Counted from the first letter of the stretch, positions 23,958-32,241 are shown. The stretch is 64,000 nt of DNA from Mesorhizobium sp. (GCA_004020315.1 SAQG01000001.1:310001-374000), one strand, 5' to 3'. Made by a program: numbers and translations. Notes: generated by a model not told the origin, from the sequence alone.

Positions 23958-24494
23958 ATGCATGACGATCACCACCACAGTCACGATCATGGCGACGGCC
24001 ATCATCATCTCGGGCCGAACGGTCATCATGACCATCCGCACGCCCTCGGCCACAACGGACCCGCGGGCAAGCCGCTGCAATGGCAGACGCCGCATCTGCC
24101 GCCCGACCAGGCTCACGAGCCGCCGGTTGATCCAGCGACGGTCGACCTCGATCTTGTCGAAACCGCCTTCCTCGAAGGCTTTGCGCGGGCGCCGGATCCA
24201 TCCAGCTTTCTGCGGCTTGCCGGCATACCCTTTGTCGGCGAGATGCCGGACGGCGTGCGGCTTCATCTGCTTCGCGTCGAGACCGAGGATCTGGTCGATG
24301 TCGGCGCTGTCATGCCGCTCGTCGGCGGCACCGGCGTCGCCTATCACCCGTTGCCGGCGCGCCTGACATCGCACCGACGCCGCCTCGCTTTCATCTATCA
24401 CGATGGCAGCGAGCAAAAGCCGCTCGGCTTCGCCGCGGCGCGCGCCCTCGCGGACCGTTCCGCCGCTTCGCAATTCGCCGTTCCCGGGCACTGA
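23958..24494 (+). CDS. Histidine-rich protein of the guanidine operon, candidate nickel chaperone or store
   Basis: A 178-residue soluble protein of no family I recognise. Its first 34 residues contain 14 histidines in HHH and HDH clusters, a classic Ni/Zn-binding tail like those of UreE, HypB or CooJ. The remaining ~140 residues look like a folded domain ('LDLVETAFLEGFARAPDPSSFLRLAGIPFVG', 'GVRLHLLRVETEDLVDVGAVMPLVGGTG'). The ATG at 23958 lies 2 nt after the gdmH stop; a TTG at 23952 is the alternative. In cyanobacteria the guanidine hydrolase is activated by HypA/HypB-like helpers. None are present here, so this protein together with the adjacent HupE permease is the obvious substitute. That role is inference. 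Confidence 0.8.
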   Translation: MHDDHHHSHDHGDGHHHLGPNGHHDHPHALGHNGPAGKPLQWQTPHLPPDQAHEPPVDPATVDLDLVETAFLEGFARAPDPSSFLRLAGIPFVGEMPDGVRLHLLRVETEDLVDVGAVMPLVGGTGVAYHPLPARLTSHRRRLAFIYHDGSEQKPLGFAAARALADRSAASQFAVPGH

Positions 24495-24531
24495 AACCAG
24501 AACCCGTCACTCTCATCGAACAGGTACAACC

Positions 24532-25116
24532 ATGAAAACATTTGCAAGATTTGGCATCCTTTCAGCTCTCGCCGCCGGCATACCGTCGCTGGCGTTTGCC
24601 CATAGCGGCGGCGCTCACGTCCACGGCTTTTTCGCCGGCCTCGAACATCCGCTCTTCGGCATGGATCATCTGCTCGCCATAATCGCAGTCGGCATGATCG
24701 GCGCTCGCGCCGACGGGCGCAGTATTGTCCTTGTGCCGCTGTTCTTTGTCTCGGCCATGGTCGCCGGAGCCTTGCTCGGCATGGCTGGGATCGCCTTGCC
24801 TTCCATTGAAACCGGCATCGCGCTGTCGCTTGTCGTCTTCGGCGCCATGATCGGCCTTGCCAGGCCGCTGCCGCTGGCCGCCGCCGCGGCGCTGACGGCG
24901 CTGTTCGGCCTCTTTCACGGCAACGCCCACGGCCTTGAGATCCCAGGGAGCGCCAGCGGCATCGCCTACGCCGCTGGTTTCATGCTCGGCACGTCGATGC
25001 TGCATGCGATCGGGGTCTTGTCCGTGTTCAAACTCGCCCGTTGGCCGATGACGGTCCGCACCGCTGGGGTCGCTACCTCGCTGGTTGGAATGGCCATGGC
25101 GGCACAAACTCTCTGA
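24532..25116 (+). CDS. hupE: HupE/UreJ-family nickel transporter
   Basis: A 194-residue inner-membrane protein with a cleavable signal ('FGILSALAAGIPSLAFA') followed by the family motif 'HPLFGMDHLLAIIAVGMIGA' (H-P-x-x-G-x-D-H) and a second 'FGLFHGNAHGLEIPG' motif. Both are histidine motifs required for nickel passage in HupE/UreJ proteins. Six hydrophobic segments are visible. HupE genes usually accompany hydrogenase or urease; neither is nearby. Placement 37 bp after the His-rich gene in a guanidine hydrolase operon indicates that it supplies nickel to GdmH. Confidence 0.93.
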   Translation: MKTFARFGILSALAAGIPSLAFAHSGGAHVHGFFAGLEHPLFGMDHLLAIIAVGMIGARADGRSIVLVPLFFVSAMVAGALLGMAGIALPSIETGIALSLVVFGAMIGLARPLPLAAAAALTALFGLFHGNAHGLEIPGSASGIAYAAGFMLGTSMLHAIGVLSVFKLARWPMTVRTAGVATSLVGMAMAAQTL

Positions 25117-25243
25117 ATGAGGCGATCAACGCAGCAGTTGGCAAACAGAACTGGAATGCAGATGAGCCAAATATGGTTGATGAGGCTGCGGCGCATTCGC
25201 GATATGCTGTACCAGATATTGAAGATCCGGGCACAGCGGCTTT

Positions 25244-25268
25244 GAGGGTCGCGGTTTTCGCGTCCCTC
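25244..25268. terminator. Hairpin between convergent hupE and gntR genes
   Basis: GAGGG-T-CGCG and CGCG-T-CCCTC form a nine-pair stem with one T-T mismatch around a GTTTT loop. It sits in the 166-bp gap between the end of the guanidine operon and the end of the minus-strand gntR. The position suits a terminator for either direction, although the T-run is in the loop rather than after the stem. Confidence 0.5.
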
Positions 25269-25282
25269 CGACGGAATGACCT

Positions 25283-25996
25283 TCAGAACTCGAGCGCCTG
25301 CCTGAGCGCTGGACCGCTCCTGACGCGCAGATCGAGGTCGGCCTCGATATGGTCGATGTGGTGCAGCATCAGTGCGCTGGCGCGTTCGGAATTGCCATTT
25401 TCCAGCGCCTCCAGGATGTTCATGTGCTCGCTATGACCGCAGCTCGAGACACCCGAGCGGCCATAAAGCGCGATCACCAGCGATGAACGCGCCACCAGCT
25501 CCTCCATAAAGCGCTGGAGGATGACGTTTCCGGCAACCGAAGCCAGCAGCAGGTGAAAATCGCCCGAAGCTTTGATTTCCGACCGTCTTGCGCTCGGCCC
25601 GCGTTCGGCAATGAAGCGGCCCTCCTCATCGAGCTGAGCCTTGAAGGCAGCGACATGGGCCGGCGTCATCCGCCCGGCTGCGGCAATCGCGATGCCGGGC
25701 TCGATGAGCCGGCGCGAAGCGAAGACCTGACGCGCTTCCTCCGGCGACGGATTGGCGACGAAGGCGCCGCGATTGCGCTCGGTCCGCACCAGACCTTCGA
25801 AGGAGAGCATCTGCAGCGCCGCGCGCGCCACGGTGCGGCTGACATCGAATAAAGTGCCGACCTCGCCTTCCGACAGCTTGGTTCCGGGCGCCAGCCGGCG
25901 ATCGACGATCGCGTCGCGCAACTGGTCGCGGATCGCTTGGGCGCGATCCTCGTTGGCACTTTCGACAGCAGGGAAAGTCTGGTCGGCTATGTTCAT
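25283..25996 (-). CDS. GntR-family transcriptional regulator (FCD subfamily)
   Basis: A 237-residue regulator with an N-terminal winged helix ('LRDAIVDRRLAPGTKLSEGEVGTLFDVSRTVARAALQMLSFEGLVRTERNRGAFVA') and a C-terminal helical FCD domain ('GDFHLLLASVAGN', 'SEHMNILEALENGNSERASALMLHHIDHIEADL'), whose Asp/His residues usually bind a metal. It is divergent from the ABC importer/racemase operon starting at 26258 and probably represses it in the absence of substrate. Paralogous in type, but not close in sequence, to the regulator at 18886. Confidence 0.92.
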   Translation of the reverse strand: MNIADQTFPAVESANEDRAQAIRDQLRDAIVDRRLAPGTKLSEGEVGTLFDVSRTVARAALQMLSFEGLVRTERNRGAFVANPSPEEARQVFASRRLIEPGIAIAAAGRMTPAHVAAFKAQLDEEGRFIAERGPSARRSEIKASGDFHLLLASVAGNVILQRFMEELVARSSLVIALYGRSGVSSCGHSEHMNILEALENGNSERASALMLHHIDHIEADLDLRVRSGPALRQALEF

Positions 25997-26073
25997 GATG
26001 GTGGTCCCTGCGCCTTTCTACCCTGAATCGGGGCGCTTGCACGAGGGCCAAAGTGAATACGACACAAAAAAAG

Positions 26074-26133
26074 ATTGCATACGATTTTTGCGAGAATCGC
26101 CGGCTATCGCCTATATTTTGTGCATAGCACAAG
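26074..26133. promoter_or_regulatory. Promoter/operator region of the importer-racemase operon
   Basis: Three elements lie close together: ATTGCATACGAT at 26074-26085, matching the core of the site at 18750 and near-palindromic in the style of FCD-GntR operators; a plausible sigma-70 promoter TTGCGA (26088-26093), 18 nt, TATATT (26112-26117); and a perfect palindrome TTGTGC-ATA-GCACAA at 26119-26133 directly over the expected start. The 261-bp divergent gap holds no gene. Confidence 0.5.
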
Positions 26134-26257
26134 CGTGCCATTTCGGCGGGCGGCCGGATGTAGTCCCGATTTACCCAAGGAATCAGTCGTTTGAGGCCGA
26201 TGCAGGGCAATTGGCATGCATGATGCTTTGCTTAAGTTGATTTAGAGAGGAAGCCGG

Positions 26258-27346
26258 ATGTCCAAAGCCGCCGAAATCGACATCGTGTCCGTTTCGAAGA
26301 TCTATGGCGCAACGACTGCCGTCGAAGACATCAGCCTGAAAATTCCCGCGGGAACCTATTGCTGCCTGCTCGGGCCGTCCGGCTGCGGCAAGACTTCGAC
26401 GCTGCGCATGATTGCCGGGCACGAAAGCATATCGAGCGGCGACGTGCGTCTCGGCAACACAGTGGTCACCGACCTGCCGCCTGCCAGGCGCGGCACCGCC
26501 ATGATGTTCCAGTCCTATGCGCTGTTTCCGCATCTCGACCTGATCGACAATGTTGCGTTCAGCCTCAAGATGAAGGGCGTCGGCAAGGAGGAGCGCCGTG
26601 CCAAGGCGCTCGACATGCTGAAGCTGATGCAGATGGAAGCCTATGCCGGCCGCCGTCCGGCGCAGCTTTCGGGCGGACAGCAACAGCGCGTCGCGCTGGC
26701 CCGGGCGCTGATCACCGACCCCGAGGCGCTGCTGCTCGACGAGCCGCTATCGGCACTCGATCCGTTCCTGAAGATCAGGATGCGGGCCGAACTGAAGAAG
26801 CTGCAAACATCGCTCGGCATCACCTTCGTTCACGTTACCCATAGCCAGGAGGAGGCCATGGCGCTTGCCGACCTGATCGTGGTGATGAATGACGGCCGCA
26901 TCGAGCAGGCGGCGCATCCGCGCACCGTCTTCGAGCGACCGGCCACGGCGTTCGTCGCCCGTTTCATGGGCGATCACAACGTCGTCTCCGGCCGCGTCAG
27001 CGGCAGCCGCGACGGCATGGTGGTCTTCGATGTGCCGGGTGGCGCCTCGCTTGCGGCCAGCGGGCAGGGCAGGGCGATCGGCGAGCCGATCGATATCGCC
27101 ATTCGCACCGACCATGTGCGGATCGACGACCCGCCGGCCTCCGGGCTGGGTTTCACCGGCATCGTCTCCAACGTCGAATACCGCGGCTCGACCGTGAAGC
27201 TCTCGGTCAATGGTGCCGGCATCGAGGATTTTACCGTGATCGTCGACGACACCAGCTTCTTCGCCAAGCCGGTTGCCGTCGGCGACGCCGTGCCGATCGC
27301 CTGGGATGCCGAGGACGCGATCGTCCTTGGCCGTCTCGATTCCTGA
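26258..27346 (+). CDS. ABC transporter ATP-binding protein (polyamine/PotA type)
   Basis: A 362-residue ATPase with intact Walker A 'GPSGCGKTST', Q-loop 'MMFQSYALFPHLD', signature 'LSGGQQQRVALARAL', Walker B 'ALLLDEPLSALDP' and H-loop 'VHVTHSQEEAMALAD'. A C-terminal TOBE domain starts near residue 245 ('FMGDHNVVSGRV...'). This is the PotA/FbpC-like architecture used for polyamine-like or organic-cation import. A GAGAGGA ribosome site precedes the ATG. It heads a five-gene importer/racemase operon. Confidence 0.93.
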   Translation: MSKAAEIDIVSVSKIYGATTAVEDISLKIPAGTYCCLLGPSGCGKTSTLRMIAGHESISSGDVRLGNTVVTDLPPARRGTAMMFQSYALFPHLDLIDNVAFSLKMKGVGKEERRAKALDMLKLMQMEAYAGRRPAQLSGGQQQRVALARALITDPEALLLDEPLSALDPFLKIRMRAELKKLQTSLGITFVHVTHSQEEAMALADLIVVMNDGRIEQAAHPRTVFERPATAFVARFMGDHNVVSGRVSGSRDGMVVFDVPGGASLAASGQGRAIGEPIDIAIRTDHVRIDDPPASGLGFTGIVSNVEYRGSTVKLSVNGAGIEDFTVIVDDTSFFAKPVAVGDAVPIAWDAEDAIVLGRLDS

Positions 27347-27379
27347 ACCAGAACAACCGATCAAAACAGGGGAACTGAC

Positions 27380-28669
27380 ATGACCAACACCACCGACAAG
27401 AAGACAGGAATTTCCCGCCGCTCGCTGCTCAAGACGGGTGCCGCCGCCGTCGGTTTTGCCGCCGGCTCGGGTGTCATATCTGGCTTCCCGACGATCTGGG
27501 CGCAGAACCCGATCACGCTGCGCCAGTTCGGCACCGGCGTGTCCAACCTCAACGCCATCGCCGACAAGTGCAAGGCCGACCTCGGCATCACGCTGGAGAT
27601 GACGGCGACCGACTCCGACGCCGCCGCCCAGCGCGCGGTGACGCAGCCGGACAGCTACGACATCGCCGACATCGAATACTGGATCGCCAAGAAGGTCTAT
27701 CCGTCCGGGGTGATGCAGCCGATGGATGTCAAGAAGCTGAAATATTACGACAAGATCGTGCCGCTGTTCATCACCGGCAAGCTGACGCCCGACAGCGTCA
27801 TCGCGCAGGGCACCGCGCCGCATACGGTCGGCTTCGTCGAGGCGCAGGACGCCAAGACCTTCGCCAAGGAACCGACGCAGTGGATGACGATGGTTCCGAC
27901 CATCTACAATGCCGATACGCTCGGCATCCGCCCCGACCTTGTCGGCCGCGACATCACCACCTGGGCCGACATCATGGATCCGGCCTTCAAGGGCAAGGCC
28001 GCCATCCTCAACATCCCGTCGATCGGCATCATGGATGCGGCGATGATCATGGAAGCCCTGGGCAACATCAAATATGCCGACAAGGGCAACATGACCAAAG
28101 AGGAGATCGACCAGACGATCGACTTCCTGATCAAGGCCAAGCAGGACGGCCAGTTCCGGGCGTTCTGGAAATCGTTCGACGAGAGCGTCAACCTGATGGC
28201 TTCAGGCGAAGTGGTCATCCAGTCGATGTGGTCGCCGGCGGTCGCTGCGGTGCGCTCCAAGGGCATCGCCTGCAAATACCAGCCGCTCAAGGAAGGCTAT
28301 CGCTCGTGGGGCGGCGGCCTTGGCCTGGCGGCACATCTCAAGGGCGCCGAACTTGACGCCGCCTACGAATACATCAACTGGTACCTGTCCGGCTGGGTCG
28401 GCGCCTATCTCAACCGCCAGGGCTACTACTCGGCCGCCATGGACACGGCCAAGCAGTTCATGTCCGAGGACGAATGGGGCTACTGGGTCGACGGCAAGCC
28501 GGCAAAGGGCGATATCCTGGCGCCGGACGGCAAGATCATGGAGAAGGCGGGCGCGGTGCGCGACGGCGGCTCCTTCGTCGAGCGCATGGGCAAGGTCGCT
28601 TGCTGGAACTCGGTCATGGACGAGGACCGCTACATGGTGAGGCGCTGGAACGAATTCATCGCTGCTTGA
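27380..28669 (+). CDS. Tat-exported ABC transporter substrate-binding protein (PotD-like)
   Basis: A 429-residue periplasmic protein with a clear twin-arginine signal 'ISRRSLLKTGAAAVGFAAGSG' and a processing site near 'IWAQ'. The mature part matches the extracellular solute-binding family 1/PotD group ('YDIADIEYWIAKKVYPSGVMQPMDVKKL', 'TWADIMDPAFKGKAAILN', 'YEYINWYLSGWVGAYLNRQGYYS'). The ligand is not determinable from motifs. The co-transcribed hydantoin/Asp-Glu racemase suggests a hydantoin, allantoin-like or amino-acid derivative. It is followed by a large inverted repeat before the permease genes, which may let it be made in excess. Confidence 0.9.
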   Translation: MTNTTDKKTGISRRSLLKTGAAAVGFAAGSGVISGFPTIWAQNPITLRQFGTGVSNLNAIADKCKADLGITLEMTATDSDAAAQRAVTQPDSYDIADIEYWIAKKVYPSGVMQPMDVKKLKYYDKIVPLFITGKLTPDSVIAQGTAPHTVGFVEAQDAKTFAKEPTQWMTMVPTIYNADTLGIRPDLVGRDITTWADIMDPAFKGKAAILNIPSIGIMDAAMIMEALGNIKYADKGNMTKEEIDQTIDFLIKAKQDGQFRAFWKSFDESVNLMASGEVVIQSMWSPAVAAVRSKGIACKYQPLKEGYRSWGGGLGLAAHLKGAELDAAYEYINWYLSGWVGAYLNRQGYYSAAMDTAKQFMSEDEWGYWVDGKPAKGDILAPDGKIMEKAGAVRDGGSFVERMGKVACWNSVMDEDRYMVRRWNEFIAA

Positions 28670-28701
28670 TGCAAGGCAGGCAATAGCTGAGATGTTGCAT
28701 T

Positions 28702-28860
28702 CCTTCGCGCCCCCCTCTGTCCTGCCGGACATCTCCCCCACTTGGGGGGAGATTGGCAGCTTCGCTGTTGGCTCTTCTGGAGATTGGCGAAAGCAGCGGC
28801 GACGGCCGATCTCCCCCCAAGTGGGGGAGATGTCCGGCAGGACAGAGGGGGGTGCGAAGG
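28702..28860. repeat. Large inverted repeat (52-bp arms, one mismatch) inside an ABC transporter operon
   Basis: The arm at 28702-28753 is repeated in inverted orientation at 28809-28860 with a single mismatch, around a 55-bp centre. It contains the words CCCCCTCTGTCCTGCCGGAC and its complement, and fits a type of intergenic repeat I associate with Mesorhizobium genomes. The RNA would form a very stable stem between the binding-protein and permease genes, suited to protecting the upstream mRNA or limiting read-through. Confidence 0.9.
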
Positions 28861-28912
28861 ATCACAGCTTGCCAGGCTATCGGCCCTCCGCGCCACCTCA
28901 AGGCTGTTCCAG

Positions 28913-29827
28913 ATGACCGTGGCTCTCGACCAGCCTGCAGCCATGACTGCCGCCAAACCCACCAGACGCCGTCGGCTCTCGATCGGCGCGATGGTCCCCT
29001 ACCTCCAGGCGGCGCCGCTGGCGCTGATCCTCGGCGCATTCCTTCTGCTGCCGATCCTGATGATCACCGTGGTCTCCTTCTGGGACTACGATTTCGCGGC
29101 GATGTACCCGGATTTCCTGACCACCAACTACGCCGACACGCTCGGCTCCTGGGTCACCTGGAAAACCTATCTGAACACGCTGAAATACGCCGCCATCGTC
29201 TGGGCGCTGACGCTGTTCGTCGGCTTCTGGGTCGCCTATTTCCTCGCCTTCCACATCAGGACCACCGCCATGCAGATGGTGCTGTTCCTAGTCTGCACGG
29301 TGCCGTTCCTGACCTCCAACATCATCCGCATGATCTCGTGGATTCCGGTGCTTGGCCGCAATGGCCTGGTCAACACGACGCTGGTGCAGATCGGGCTGAT
29401 CCCGAAGCCGATCGAGTGGCTGCTCTATTCCGAATTCGCTGTGGTGCTGGCCATGGTGCATCTCTACACGCTGTTCATGGTGACACCGATCTTCAACACG
29501 CTGATGCGCATCGACAAGTCGCTGATCGAGGCCGCGCGCGATGCCGGCGCTTCCGGCTGGCAGGTCCTGTGGAACGTCATCATCCCGCTTGCCAAGCCCG
29601 GCATGGCTATCGGCACCATCTTCGTCGTCACGCTGGTGATGGCCGACTTTTCGACAGTGCAGGTGATGTCCGGCGGGCAAAGCGCCTCCGTCGCGCTGAT
29701 GATGAAGAACCAGATGTCTTTGCTGCAATATCCGGCGGCCGCCGCCAACGCGGTCGTGCTCCTGGTGCTGGTGCTCTTGATGGTTGCCGGCATCCTGCGC
29801 ATCGTCGACATCCGCAAGGAGCTGTGA
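28913..29827 (+). CDS. ABC transporter permease (PotB-like)
   Basis: A 304-residue inner-membrane protein with six predicted membrane spans and a canonical EAA loop ('LIEAARDAGASGWQVLWNVIIPLAKPGMAIG'). The ATG at 28913 follows the big inverted repeat by about 50 bp; a second ATG at 28943 is possible, and longer upstream frames run through the repeat and are rejected. It pairs with the permease at 29832, from which it is separated by 4 bp. Confidence 0.92.
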   Translation: MTVALDQPAAMTAAKPTRRRRLSIGAMVPYLQAAPLALILGAFLLLPILMITVVSFWDYDFAAMYPDFLTTNYADTLGSWVTWKTYLNTLKYAAIVWALTLFVGFWVAYFLAFHIRTTAMQMVLFLVCTVPFLTSNIIRMISWIPVLGRNGLVNTTLVQIGLIPKPIEWLLYSEFAVVLAMVHLYTLFMVTPIFNTLMRIDKSLIEAARDAGASGWQVLWNVIIPLAKPGMAIGTIFVVTLVMADFSTVQVMSGGQSASVALMMKNQMSLLQYPAAAANAVVLLVLVLLMVAGILRIVDIRKEL

Positions 29828-29831
29828 GGCG

Positions 29832-30650
29832 ATGAGCCGGGACAAGCGCACCCTCGAATTCTACGTGCTGGCGGCGTTCTTCGCTATTTTCGTGCTGTTT
29901 CTCTACGGCCCGCTTTCGGCGATCCTGATCCTGTCCTTCCAGGGCGAGAATGGCGGGCTGACGTTTCCGTTGAACGGCGTTTCGCTGCACTGGTTCGCCA
30001 ATCTGTTCGAGCGCCAGGCGGTCGGCGATTTCGGCGGCAGCTTCAAACGCTCCTTCATCCTTGGCCTGATGGTGATGATCGTGACCGTCGGCGTGTCGCT
30101 TCTCGCCGGTCTTGCCTTCCGCCAAAAATTTCGCGGCGCCACCGCGCTGTTCTATCTGGCCGTCGCCAGCCTCGTCGTGCCGTCGATCATCATCTCGCTC
30201 GGCATCGGCGTCGTCTTCCAGCAGATCGGCTTTCGCCCCGCTTGGTACACGTCTGCTTTCGGAGCGCACCTGACCTGGACCTTGCCTTTCGGCGTGCTGA
30301 TCATGTTCGCCGTCTTCAACCGGTTCTCACCGGCCTATGAGGAAGCCGCGCGTGATCTCGGGGCGACCTCCTGGCAGACCTTCGCGCATGTCGTGCTGCC
30401 GATGATCGCGCCCAGCCTGATCGGTGTCGGCCTGTTCGGTTTTACCCTGTCCTATGACGAGTTTGCCCGCACGCTGATGACCTCGGGCACGTTCAACACG
30501 CTGCCGCTCGAAATTTACGGCATGACGACGAACGTGACGACGCCGGTGCTCTATGCGCTGGGCACCGTGACGACAGTATTTTCCTTCCTGGTGATCCTGC
30601 TGACGCTCGGCGCAATCGTCTATGTCGGCCGCCGCCGGGCGCGTGCATGA
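29832..30650 (+). CDS. ABC transporter permease (PotC-like)
   Basis: A 272-residue second permease with six membrane spans and the EAA loop 'YEEAARDLGATSWQTFAHVVLPMIAPSLIGVGLFGFTLSYDEFARTL', the latter part typical of PotC-group proteins. The start at 32 nt into the 298xx interval (ATG 29832) follows the upstream stop closely. Its stop overlaps the racemase ATG (ATGA), tying uptake to the enzyme. Confidence 0.92.
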   Translation: MSRDKRTLEFYVLAAFFAIFVLFLYGPLSAILILSFQGENGGLTFPLNGVSLHWFANLFERQAVGDFGGSFKRSFILGLMVMIVTVGVSLLAGLAFRQKFRGATALFYLAVASLVVPSIIISLGIGVVFQQIGFRPAWYTSAFGAHLTWTLPFGVLIMFAVFNRFSPAYEEAARDLGATSWQTFAHVVLPMIAPSLIGVGLFGFTLSYDEFARTLMTSGTFNTLPLEIYGMTTNVTTPVLYALGTVTTVFSFLVILLTLGAIVYVGRRRARA

Positions 30651-31405
30651 GACCCCCAGTGCAAATCCTCGTGGTGAATCCCAATACGACCGCCAGCATG
30701 ACCGAGACCATTGCAGCGGCGGCGCGGCTCGTGGCCGGCGCCGGTACGGGCATCATCGCGGTCACCTCGTCGATGGGGCCTGTATCAATCGAAGGCTATT
30801 ATGACGAGGCGCTCGCCGTGCCGGGCCTGCTGGTCGAGATCGCCGCCGGCGAGCGCTCTGGCGCGCAGGCCGCGATCATCGCCTGTTTCGACGACACCGG
30901 TCTGGATGCCGCGCGCGCCATGGCCAACATTCCGGTCATCGGCATTTGCGAGGCAGCGCTCAGCACGGCCTCGTTCATCGCCCAGCGCTTCACTGTCGTC
31001 ACCACGACCGAGCGCTCGCGCGTGCCGGTCGAAGGGCTGGTGCAACGCTATGGCATGGCGGGGCGGGCACGCGTGCGCGCCGCGGACATTCCGGTTCTTG
31101 CCCTCGAAGACCCGGCATCCGATGCGATCCTGAAACTGCGCGGCGAGATCGCGCGCGCACTCGAGGAAGACCGCGCCGAGGCCATCGTGCTCGGCTGCGC
31201 CGGTATGGCCGATCTCGCGGCCGAGCTGCAGCGGGAGTTCGGCGTTCCGGTCATCGACGGCGTCGGCGCCGCGGTCAAGCAGGCCGAGGCACTGATCGCG
31301 CTTGGCCTGTCGACGTCCAAGCGCGGCGCCTATGCAAACCCACTGGCAAAGCCTTATCGTGGCGCATTGAAATCCTTCGCCCCCGGTATAGTTGCCGCCG
31401 AGTGA
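30647..31405 (+). CDS. Aspartate/glutamate/hydantoin racemase family protein
   Basis: A 252-residue cytosolic enzyme of the Asp/Glu/hydantoin racemase superfamily. Two catalytic cysteines are visible: one in 'AAIIACFDDTGLDAAR' and one in 'AIVLGCAGMADLA'. The N-terminal 'ILVVNPNTTASMT' and 'VPVIDGVGAAVKQAEALIALG' are typical of hydantoin/allantoin racemases. It would interconvert stereoisomers of the imported substrate. No hydantoinase, carbamoylase or allantoinase gene is present in the window, so the rest of the pathway must be elsewhere. It is translationally coupled to the permease upstream. Confidence 0.9.
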   Translation: MRPPVQILVVNPNTTASMTETIAAAARLVAGAGTGIIAVTSSMGPVSIEGYYDEALAVPGLLVEIAAGERSGAQAAIIACFDDTGLDAARAMANIPVIGICEAALSTASFIAQRFTVVTTTERSRVPVEGLVQRYGMAGRARVRAADIPVLALEDPASDAILKLRGEIARALEEDRAEAIVLGCAGMADLAAELQREFGVPVIDGVGAAVKQAEALIALGLSTSKRGAYANPLAKPYRGALKSFAPGIVAAE

Positions 31406-31410
31406 TCGCA

Positions 31411-32241
31411 ATGTCCCGAACCATCAGAATGCTCGCACTTGACGAAGTGGAAACGCTTGTCGACTGGGCGGCAGCGGAAGGCTGGAATCCTGGCCTTGGC
31501 GATGCCGTGGCGTTCCAGGCGGCGGATCCCGACGGCTTCATCGGCGCCTTTGTCGATGGCGAGATGGTGGCCGGTATTTCGGCTGTGGCCTATGGCGACG
31601 ATTTCGGTTTTATCGGCCTCTACATCTGTCGGCCGGACAGGCGTGGAGAGGGTCATGGCAAGGCGGTTTGGGACGCCGGTATGGCGCGGCTCGGCAACCG
31701 CACGATCGGCCTCGATGGTGTCGTCGAACAGCAGGCCAACTACCGCAGCATGGGCTTTGCGCCGGCCTATCGAACGATCCGGTTCGTCGGATCGCCGAAC
31801 GGTCCGGCAGAAGCCGACAGCGACATCCGTGCCATAGGCCCGGAAGCGAATGTCCTGGACTACGACAGCCGGTTCTTTCCCGCTCCTAGGCGATCCTTCC
31901 TGGAACATTGGCTGCGCCCGCCGCATATGGCACTTGCGATCATCAGGGATGGCGTCATTGAGGGATACGGCGTCGCGCGCCGATGTCGAGACGGCTGCAA
32001 GATCGGGCCGCTCTTTGCCGCCAGCCTAGACGCGGCAAGCCGCCTTTTCGCGGCGCTCGCCAACGCCCCGGGACCCGGAAATGTCTATCTCGACGTTCCC
32101 GAGACCAGTGGAAGTTTTGCAGCTTTGCTGTCGTCCGTGGGCCTTCAACCGGGCTTTGAAACGGCTCGAATGTACAGGGGAAAAGCGCCGCAGGTCGCGC
32201 AGTCCGGCGTCTTTGCGATAACGACCTTGGAGCTTGGTTGA
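31411..32241 (+). CDS. GNAT-family N-acetyltransferase with C-terminal YitH/HolE-like domain
   Basis: A 276-residue protein. The N-terminal ~130 residues are a GNAT fold with the acetyl-CoA loop 'ICRPDRRGEGHGKAVWDAGMARLG'; the C-terminal half resembles the second domain of YitH-type acetyltransferases ('PHMALAIIRDGVIEGYGVARRCRDGCKIGPLFAAS'). It starts 5 bp after the racemase stop and is probably the last gene of the importer operon. Substrate unknown. It is convergent with the Lrp gene, with only 19 bp between stops. Confidence 0.85.
   Translation: MSRTIRMLALDEVETLVDWAAAEGWNPGLGDAVAFQAADPDGFIGAFVDGEMVAGISAVAYGDDFGFIGLYICRPDRRGEGHGKAVWDAGMARLGNRTIGLDGVVEQQANYRSMGFAPAYRTIRFVGSPNGPAEADSDIRAIGPEANVLDYDSRFFPAPRRSFLEHWLRPPHMALAIIRDGVIEGYGVARRCRDGCKIGPLFAASLDAASRLFAALANAPGPGNVYLDVPETSGSFAALLSSVGLQPGFETARMYRGKAPQVAQSGVFAITTLELG

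Noticed and set aside
26119-26137. A TGGCACG...TGC sequence on the minus strand resembling a sigma-54 promoter for the second gntR
   Set aside because: The GG to GC spacing is 9 nt rather than the required 10.
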